DNA of 27,830 bases from the IMG/VR virus record IMGVR_UViG_3300042549_011227, positions 1-27,830 of that record. One strand, 5' to 3'. Numbering within the stretch: the stretch's first letter is position 1; each line of letters begins with the position of its first letter. A model generated the notes under the pieces. The model was not told where the DNA came from and made no database searches. It saw only the letters and a program-made list of their open reading frames with translations. The DNA comes from a virus. The translations under genes and the position numbers were made by a program. Of this stretch, positions 23,762 to 27,830 are shown piece after piece.

Positions 23762-24084
23762 ACCACCGTCTCGCCATCACCATCGCCCTGTTGGCCGCCT
23801 ATCCCATCATCACCGCCGCCGGCGGGGGCGGGGGCTGCGCGACGACCGCCGAGCCGAAGATCGTCACCGTCGAGGTCAAGGTTCCCGTGGTCGCGCCTTG
23901 CCCGGATCAGCGGGCCCCGGCGCCGACTTTCATCGATAGCCTCGAGGCCATCCGCGCCAAGGCCGCTGTCGGCTCCGACGGCCTGGTCGCCCTGCTGCTC
24001 GGCGGTCGCGAGCAAAGGATCCAGCACCAGGCCGAGAGCGACGCTCAGATCGGGGCGTGTGCGCGGCCGCCAAACCCTGGCTAG
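23758..24084 (+). CDS. Rz1-like outer-membrane spanin candidate
   Basis: 108 residues from ATG 23758, overlapping the i-spanin stop as ATGA. The N-terminus is a signal-like segment (RLAITIALLAAYPIITAA), then five Gly and Cys27, which would be the lipidated residue although the sequence before it (GGGGC) is a poor lipobox. The following VTVEVKVPVVAPCPDQ is characteristic of small phage spanin lipoproteins. The remaining 60 residues are helical. The last gene of the late operon; a double hairpin and terminator follow. Confidence 0.65.
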   Translation: MNHRLAITIALLAAYPIITAAGGGGGCATTAEPKIVTVEVKVPVVAPCPDQRAPAPTFIDSLEAIRAKAAVGSDGLVALLLGGREQRIQHQAESDAQIGACARPPNPG

Positions 24085-24136
24085 TCCTGGCCGCCGCCGT
24101 CGCAACGTCCTGGAAGGCTTAGGCCTCGGACGGTTC

Positions 24137-24170
24137 GCGGGCGCGCTTCACCCGCACCTGTCGCGCCCGC
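24137..24170 (+). promoter_or_regulatory. Hairpin preceding the late-operon terminator
   Basis: GCGGGCGCG (24137-24145) pairs perfectly with CGCGCCCGC (24162-24170) around a 16-nt loop, ending exactly where the terminator stem begins. The two can stack as a tandem structure. Confidence 0.65.
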
Positions 24171-24201
24171 AAGGCCCCCGGCTCACCGCCGGGGGCCTTT
24201 T
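24171..24201 (+). terminator. Rho-independent terminator at end of late operon
   Basis: AAGGCCCCCGGC (24171-24182) pairs with GCCGGGGGCCTT (24188-24199) around TCACC, giving 12 base pairs, with the T run at 24198-24201. This is the clearest intrinsic terminator in the window and lies about 90 bases after the last lysis gene. Confidence 0.9.
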
Positions 24202-24384
24202 GCGTTTCGGAGCCGGAGGTCCGGCGAGGATGGTTGGCCAGCCTTGGCCGACAAAGGGACCAGGGTTACGTTGATCAAGTTGGAAGTCTGGCCATTGTCG
24301 AAGCTTCAACCACCGGAGCTTAATGTCGCTCTGTTCAATCCCACGCTCAGTGCTCTATGGGGATGCGAGGAAAACGGGTGAGAG

Positions 24385-25128
24385 ATGTCCTGGAAAACGG
24401 AAGTCGCGAAATACATTGCGTTCACCAATCCGCCGACACTGCTGGACGCATCCATCCTGTGGAACAAGGCCTTCGGCATCCCCCCGCAGACCTACGGACA
24501 GCCGATGCCAGGCGTGACGCAGGCTATGGGGCTAGTTGATGGTTGGCGTGGAGCGTTAACGACCCAGGCCGGACGCATCGAGTTTGCGCTCATGGCGCAA
24601 GAACCAACAATTTCCGCTCAACCGCCGCCGCCGCCTAGCGGCTTGCCAGACCTACCAAAGGCGCTTGCTGACGGCGCTCGAAATTTCGGACGCGTAATCG
24701 ATGGTCTGACGATCGTTCGAATCGGTCTTGCGGCTGAATTTTTTCAGTTGGTGGAGAGCTCGGACGCTGCCGTCGCCGAAACTTGCAAAGACATCGGGCT
24801 GCCCGCACCAGCTCGAGGTGCCACTGACTTTCTCTATCAAGTCAACGTCAAGCTGCCGATTGATGGCACAAATCTGATCATGAATCGTCTTTGCAAGTGG
24901 GCCTCCGGGGCGGTTCAGTACCTGACCCTCGTCATGCCCCCCATAGGGACGATGCATTCTTCGCAGAGCCAAGAGATCTTCTCGTTTGATGTTCGAACCC
25001 TGTCGCTTGACCTGAACACGGCAGCGGAGACGCCGATTGCGGATGGCGGGCTCGTCGCGGGGTTGTGGACCACCCTTGCGCAGGAGGTGTATGCAATATT
25101 ATCTGACGGTCATGCACGTCTTCGATAA
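24385..25128 (+). CDS. Unknown protein, accessory island gene A
   Basis: 247 residues from ATG 24385. No family is recognised. The protein has no signal peptide or membrane segment, a proline run (AQPPPPPSGLP, about 75-85) between an N-terminal part and a C-terminal alpha/beta domain with alternating strands (IDGLTIVRIGLAAEFFQLVE, DFLYQVNVKLPIDGTNLIMN, EIFSFDVRTLSLDLNTAAET). The strand pattern is faintly like the sporadically distributed TIGR04255-type proteins, but this is an impression and not a match. Codon use is clearly less GC-biased than the phage genes. The next gene overlaps its end by 38 bases, suggesting an operon. Confidence 0.75.
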   Translation: MSWKTEVAKYIAFTNPPTLLDASILWNKAFGIPPQTYGQPMPGVTQAMGLVDGWRGALTTQAGRIEFALMAQEPTISAQPPPPPSGLPDLPKALADGARNFGRVIDGLTIVRIGLAAEFFQLVESSDAAVAETCKDIGLPAPARGATDFLYQVNVKLPIDGTNLIMNRLCKWASGAVQYLTLVMPPIGTMHSSQSQEIFSFDVRTLSLDLNTAAETPIADGGLVAGLWTTLAQEVYAILSDGHARLR

Positions 25129-25765
25129 CTTGGTTCACCGCAAATCGACCTCTGCCGCAGCCATGACCGCGGCGATGATCGTGGCCTCGTCCGCGTCAGC
25201 CGGGCCTGTGCCCGATCGCTCGCTGTCTACGGTTGTTCCCGCCGTTCTCGATCGCGCAATGACCCGGACGACAGCCGTATCCCCACAGACTGTTAAGCAG
25301 GCCAAGGTTACGGCAACTTTTTCTGGCGTCGCATGGGGGGCGGCTCTGCCGGAAATGCAGTGCCATAAACTCTGGCTTTCCGCCGATAACTCGCGGGCCG
25401 ATACTCAATCCGGCTTCTGGCAGGCAAAGAGCACTGTCGTTCAGTCAGTCATCCAGGAGCTTCTTTCCGCAGAGGCGGAGCTTAGCGACCTCGCCCGCCT
25501 TAAAGATGGTTGGGACGGTGAGGGAGCACCGGCCCCAACCGCAGCCGCAATTGAACGGGCGAAGTCCGTTGTTCGACGGTTGGTGGCTACCGGCTCGATT
25601 GGAATCTCAGTCCACGCCGATGGTCGCGTGATCGTCGAGCGGAATGACGACGACGCCTCGAACGAGATCATAGTGGGTGATACAGGCCCGCTTGTGGTCT
25701 GGTCGTCGAAGGATGGTCGGAGTCAGTACATCAGCGATCTTTCGCTGCTCGCCTCCATCTCTTAA
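25091..25765 (+). CDS. Unknown protein with GWDGEGA motif, accessory island gene B
   Basis: 224 residues from ATG 25091, which overlaps gene A by 38 bases; AGGAGG lies only three bases before this ATG, so ATG 25112 (seven codons later) is an alternative. Residues 20-37 are hydrophobic and end in ASA-GP, like a signal peptide or single membrane segment. The C-terminal half has LARLKDGWDGEGAPAP (135-150), a motif I recall from uncharacterised proteins often paired with other unknowns, followed by a helix and strands ISVHADGRVIVERNDDD and IIVGDTGPLVVWSSKDGR. The function is unknown. It sits between two other unknowns of the same composition, 14 bases upstream of gene C. Confidence 0.75.
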   Translation: MQYYLTVMHVFDNLVHRKSTSAAAMTAAMIVASSASAGPVPDRSLSTVVPAVLDRAMTRTTAVSPQTVKQAKVTATFSGVAWGAALPEMQCHKLWLSADNSRADTQSGFWQAKSTVVQSVIQELLSAEAELSDLARLKDGWDGEGAPAPTAAAIERAKSVVRRLVATGSIGISVHADGRVIVERNDDDASNEIIVGDTGPLVVWSSKDGRSQYISDLSLLASIS

Positions 25766-25779
25766 TCGGGGCAGCCTGC

Positions 25780-26394
25780 GTGGTCCTTCAGTGTTCCGCG
25801 CTGCTCGCGTCTCTGACGGGTTTGTCCAGCGACGCCATGAAAGTGGACGCCGAGGCTCCAGACTGTGCCTGTGAGGCCTGCTCGCTTAGTGCGATCGGTC
25901 CTGTTCTGTTAGAGGAAGTCCTCGTCCGGATCGTTGTTAGTCCGCACCATATCGACCGTAAGAAAAATCGATGCCGGTCAGCGGCGCTGAGCCATGCCGA
26001 GACTTTCGGGATGTCGACCTTTCGATCCGCTCATGCGACCGATCAGGAGATACTGGCCACCGCGACCGCGCTGGCTGAATCGGCTAGGGGGAGCGATCCG
26101 AATGCGGGCGTTTTCGGTGTGCTTCTTTTGCCTGCTCAAGCCGTGAAAGCAATAGTCGACCCTGGAATGCCGACGCCAGTTTACTGCATCTATGATACCG
26201 CGTTGGAAGCGGATGCGAAGCTTCCGGCAAGGCCGGCGCATTGTGACGTCTTTCAGCGGGTAGACAGCACCCCACAGACCGTCCAACAGGAAAGGCGACA
26301 GCGCCTTTTTGCCGCCGTCCAAGCGACGTTCATGACTGTAGCACAGTTCAGAAATGGACTGCTGTCAGGGCTTGCGGCAGCAAACGCCCCTTAG
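25780..26394 (+). CDS. Unknown protein, accessory island gene C
   Basis: 204 residues from GTG 25780, with CGGGG eight bases upstream; ATG 25837 (residue 20) is an alternative that would remove a weakly hydrophobic N-terminus. A cysteine cluster CACEAC (29-34) is followed by LLEEVLVRIVVSPHHIDR, with the HHID motif at 56-59, then FGMSTFRSAHATDQE, a strand GVFGVLLLPAQAVKAI, and VYCIYDTA (134-141) followed by RPAHCDVF (151-158). The conserved-looking His, Asp and Cys residues could form an active or metal-binding site, which is speculation. Lower GC, shared with genes A and B. No family named with confidence. Confidence 0.7.
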   Translation: MVLQCSALLASLTGLSSDAMKVDAEAPDCACEACSLSAIGPVLLEEVLVRIVVSPHHIDRKKNRCRSAALSHAETFGMSTFRSAHATDQEILATATALAESARGSDPNAGVFGVLLLPAQAVKAIVDPGMPTPVYCIYDTALEADAKLPARPAHCDVFQRVDSTPQTVQQERRQRLFAAVQATFMTVAQFRNGLLSGLAAANAP

Positions 26395-26448
26395 CTCACC
26401 ATAGATCTTTGTCGTGAGGATTCACGCCAGGTGATGGCCTCGGCGCCG

Positions 26449-26478
26449 TTGACGCCAAAACCCTGTACGGCCTAGCGT
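26449..26478 (+). promoter_or_regulatory. Candidate promoter for the 76-aa gene
   Basis: TTGACGC (26449-26455) followed after 15 bases by CCTAGCGT (26471-26478). This partly fits the Caulobacter housekeeping pattern TTGACGS / GCTANAWC as I recall it. The start codon is only eight bases further, so the leader would be minimal. Confidence 0.35.
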
Positions 26479-26485
26479 CGCTACC

Positions 26486-26716
26486 ATGGACGAGATCGAA
26501 ACCCGCTTGGCGGCGCTGGAGCTGTGGGCGATCGAGGTCGGGGCGTTCATCGACCCGGCCGCCCTGGCCGACGCCAAGCGATCGATCCTCGGCGGCGTCG
26601 ACGAGGCGGCCGAGGAAGAGCGGACGATCCGCCTGGGCGCCGTCGGCCTGATCGAGGACGCGCAACGCCGCTGGGCGCCGCCGGCCGAGGGCTTGATGAT
26701 CCCCGGCGAGGGCTAG
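26486..26716 (+). CDS. Small acidic helical protein of unknown function
   Basis: 76 residues from ATG 26486. The product is almost entirely helical and acidic (MDEIETRLAALELWAIEVGA, DEAAEEERTIRLGAVGLIED). Codon use returns to strong GC3 bias, unlike the island just upstream. The antisense reading over the same stretch has no protein-like pattern, so this strand is the coding one. Its TAG and the stop of the convergent higA gene are the two strands of one CTAG palindrome at 26713-26716. No family recognised; it may be a host or phage gene. Confidence 0.6.
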   Translation: MDEIETRLAALELWAIEVGAFIDPAALADAKRSILGGVDEAAEEERTIRLGAVGLIEDAQRRWAPPAEGLMIPGEG

Positions 26717-27033
26717 GCCCCGCTCGCCGGGAACGGCGTGATCGCCGCCAGGTCCTCGGCCATGGCGCCGCGGGCGACCTTCAGGTCATGGGTTGCCTGC
26801 AGGTTCAGCCAGAACTGCGGCTCGTTGCCGAAGAGCTTGCCCAGCCGCAGGGCCATGCTGGCGGTGACGGCGTTCGAGCCGTCCAGGATGTTGTAGAGCG
26901 CCGGCCGGGAGATGCCGAGGGCGCGGGCGATCTCGGCCTTGCCCTGGGGCATGGCGTCGATGATGTCGGCGAGGATCGCGCCGGGGTGGACGGGATCCAG
27001 ACCATCGGGGCTGGCTGCGGGGATGCGGGTCAT
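26713..27033 (-). CDS. higA: HigA-family antitoxin (XRE-type HTH)
   Basis: 106 residues on the - strand from ATG 27031-27033. The start GLDPVHPGAILADII is the standard HigA N-terminus; the helix-turn-helix is KAEIARALGISRPALYNILD (32-51) followed by GSNAVTASMALRLGKLFGNE and PQFWLNLQATHDLK, all diagnostic of the HigA addiction-module family. It would neutralise HigB and repress the operon. It lies downstream of higB with an unusually long 113-base spacer. Converges with the 76-aa gene and shares a CTAG stop palindrome with it. Confidence 0.92.
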   Translation of the reverse strand: MTRIPAASPDGLDPVHPGAILADIIDAMPQGKAEIARALGISRPALYNILDGSNAVTASMALRLGKLFGNEPQFWLNLQATHDLKVARGAMAEDLAAITPFPASGA

Positions 27034-27093
27034 GGTGGCTGTTCTTTCATCTTGCGGCGGGTCTGATCAAGACCATCGTTCGGAACGGGTGGC

Positions 27094-27113
27094 GGCAGGC
27101 CGTGGGGCCTGCC
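27094..27113 (-). promoter_or_regulatory. Hairpin in higB-higA spacer
   Basis: GGCAGGCC (27094-27101) and GGCCTGCC (27106-27113) pair perfectly around a four-base loop. There is no T tract on the - strand. It could slow decay or influence relative toxin and antitoxin expression. Confidence 0.6.
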
Positions 27114-27130
27114 TTGAGAGGGGTGGGGGA

Positions 27131-27146
27131 GGGGCCCGTCGGCCCC
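27131..27146 (-). promoter_or_regulatory. Hairpin abutting higB stop codon
   Basis: GGGGCC (27131-27136) pairs with GGCCCC (27141-27146) around four bases, immediately after the higB stop in the transcribed direction. A second spacer structure in tandem with the one at 27094-27113. Confidence 0.5.
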
Positions 27147-27425
27147 CTAGTGGTAGTCCTCGATATCGACATCCTCGGCGCCGTTGTCCCATCCAAAGGT
27201 GATCCGGTAGTTGCCGGAAACCCAGACCGAGAACCGGCCGGGCTGGCCCGGCTCTAGGGAGTGGAACCGCAGGCCCGGCAGGTTCAGGTCCGAAGGCTTG
27301 GTCGCCGCGTCGAGAGCGGTGAGGATGCGGGTGATGCGTGCGGTGTTCTGGACCGGCAGGCGGCGGGTGTCTCGGGCGTTCGCGTGGAAGGCGGCGAGGG
27401 CTTTGTTTTTGAAGGTCTTGATCAT
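27147..27425 (-). CDS. higB: HigB-family toxin (RelE/ParE superfamily mRNA interferase)
   Basis: 92 residues on the - strand. The start is taken at ATG 27423-27425 (MIKTFKNKALAAFHANARDT), the usual HigB N-terminus; an in-frame ATG at 27459-27461 would add 12 residues but lies upstream of the predicted transcription start. Family segments are RLPVQNTARITRILTALDAA, LNLPGLRFHSLEPGQPGRFS and VWVSGNYRITFGWDNGAEDV ending DIEDYH, closely matching HigB of the RelE superfamily, which cleaves mRNA at the ribosome. Paired with higA downstream. No ribosome site precedes the ATG, in keeping with a leaderless message. Confidence 0.93.
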   Translation of the reverse strand: MIKTFKNKALAAFHANARDTRRLPVQNTARITRILTALDAATKPSDLNLPGLRFHSLEPGQPGRFSVWVSGNYRITFGWDNGAEDVDIEDYH

Positions 27426-27432
27426 GTCGTTA

Positions 27433-27476
27433 TATGTAAAGCGATACTTGTCATATGTCAAGCATCGCTTTACATA
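27433..27476 (-). promoter_or_regulatory. higBA promoter within a 44-bp near-palindromic operator
   Basis: TATGTAAAGCGAT (27433-27445) and ATCGCTTTACATA (27464-27476) are perfect inverted copies, and the inner CTTGTCATATGTCAAG shares the same centre, so 20 of 22 positions per half are complementary. On the - strand the region contains TTGACA (27461-27456), a 17-base spacer and TACATA (27438-27433), a near-consensus vegetative promoter. Binding of HigA or the HigBA complex here would cover both hexamers. The start of transcription is expected about 27426. Confidence 0.85.
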
Positions 27477-27536
27477 AATTGCATCCCGGCGCTATTTTTC
27501 CGCATCCCCTAATGCGGGATTTTGGGACCTGACCGA

Positions 27537-27830
27537 CTAGGGCCATTGCCCCATGGCGGCGGCCTTGATCGTCCAGTCCGGATGGCCTGGCCAGCCGCTG
27601 TCGCGCAGGGGCAGGTGAGGCGTGTTCGGTTGGCCCGCCCAATAGGACACTGTCCCCGGACAGTCCGGGTCGGGGCAGCTGGACAGGACATTGACCAGGG
27701 AGAAGGCCTCGCCGCGGGCGGCGATCAGGGCGTCCAGGTCGACCGGCCGATAGGCCTGGCAGACGTTGCACGACGCGGCGCACGACCCGCCGGCGCGGAC
27801 CACCTCCCGCAGGGCCCCGGCGGTCTGCAT
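27537..27830 (-). CDS. Small cysteine-rich protein, possible zinc ribbon (start at window edge)
   Basis: 97 residues on the - strand if the ATG at the very end of the window is the start; an earlier start beyond the edge cannot be excluded. Cysteines lie at 17, 21, 24, 52 and 57, forming CNVC and CPDPDC pairs separated by DLDALIAARGEAFSLVN, a layout like the zinc-ribbon-type small proteins I recall from Caulobacterales. Ends with WPGHPDWTIKAAAMGQWP. Function unknown. GC-rich codon use suggests a resident or phage gene rather than part of the low-GC island. Confidence 0.65.
   Translation of the reverse strand: MQTAGALREVVRAGGSCAASCNVCQAYRPVDLDALIAARGEAFSLVNVLSSCPDPDCPGTVSYWAGQPNTPHLPLRDSGWPGHPDWTIKAAAMGQWP

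Larger units (their letters stand above)
24085..24384 (+). other. Intergenic region between late operon and accessory island
   Basis: 300 bases without a credible gene. The first third holds two adjacent hairpins ending in TTTT. From about 24,200 on the composition shifts to lower GC. No convincing promoter is seen; the short + strand ORFs here are out-of-frame readings overlapping the first island gene. A GGTGAGAG stretch before ATG 24385 can serve as ribosome site. Confidence 0.7.

Noticed and set aside
24270-24310. TTGATC and nearby AT-rich bases as a promoter for the accessory island
   Set aside because: No acceptable -10 element at a suitable distance; the island must have a promoter, but I cannot place it.
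26396-26665. Antisense 89-aa ORF opposite the 76-aa gene
   Set aside because: Composition is that of a GC-rich shadow (Arg, Gly, Asp without a helical pattern), while the + strand reading is a regular amphipathic helical protein.
27426-27461. Longer HigB start at ATG 27461
   Set aside because: It adds 12 residues not found in typical HigB proteins and falls within the -35 element upstream of the expected transcription start.
27500-27517. Hairpin CCGCAT/ATGCGG as a terminator of the cysteine-rich gene
   Set aside because: On the - strand it is followed by AAAAATA and not a T tract; the only T run is on the strand without an upstream gene. Left as an unexplained inverted repeat.

Overview
The window is a GC-rich prophage segment, almost certainly from an alphaproteobacterium and most likely a Caulobacteraceae-type host (Caulobacter, Phenylobacterium or Brevundimonas). 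The host assignment is an inference from the very high third-codon-position GC, the promoter style and the protein flavour; no rRNA, tRNA or integrase is present to confirm it. From about 1 to 24,084 nearly everything lies on the + strand as one late (morphogenesis and lysis) gene block, followed by a strong terminator. From about 24,200 to 26,400 base composition is visibly less GC-rich and three unrecognised genes form a small accessory island. The last 1.4 kb returns to high GC and carries a small orphan gene, a HigBA toxin-antitoxin pair and a cysteine-rich small protein, the last three genes on the - strand.

Head module (1-6741): the end of an unknown protein with perfect 15-nt tandem repeats, a gpW-like joining protein, lambda-type portal, S49 (gpC-type) protease, a separate very acidic Nu3-like scaffold, gpD-type decoration protein, gpE-type major capsid protein and an FII-like attachment protein. 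This is lambda order. Tail module (6777-17291): tail terminator, contractile sheath, tube, tail assembly chaperone with a -1 frameshift extension, a short tape measure with a lytic transglycosylase domain, then Mu-type gpN, gpP, gp45, gp46, gp47 and gp48 baseplate proteins. This is Mu order, so the phage is a lambda-head/Mu-tail chimera with a contractile tail. Host-recognition module (17344-21750): a tail-collar fibre, an 889-aa fibre with an SGNH/GDSL hydrolase domain, and a probable accessory receptor-binding protein. Lysis module (21825-24084): two small membrane proteins (holin candidates), a GH19 endolysin, a 41-aa membrane peptide and an Rz/Rz1-like spanin pair.

The non-coding gaps are structured. 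Each gap around the scaffold, decoration and major capsid genes holds a stable hairpin. Four other late-operon gaps share an identical 17-nt hairpin core whose outer stem differs from copy to copy but stays base-paired. The tail chaperone ends in a T TTT TTC slippery heptamer followed by a 48-codon -1 extension and a hairpin. The higB promoter lies inside a 44-bp near-palindrome and its predicted transcription start almost coincides with the ATG, suggesting a leaderless transcript.

The best candidate for an undescribed system is the three-gene, lower-GC island at 24,385-26,394, just beyond the late-operon terminator where prophages commonly carry cargo such as defence genes. Its middle protein has a GWDGEGA motif. 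Function is not established from sequence.
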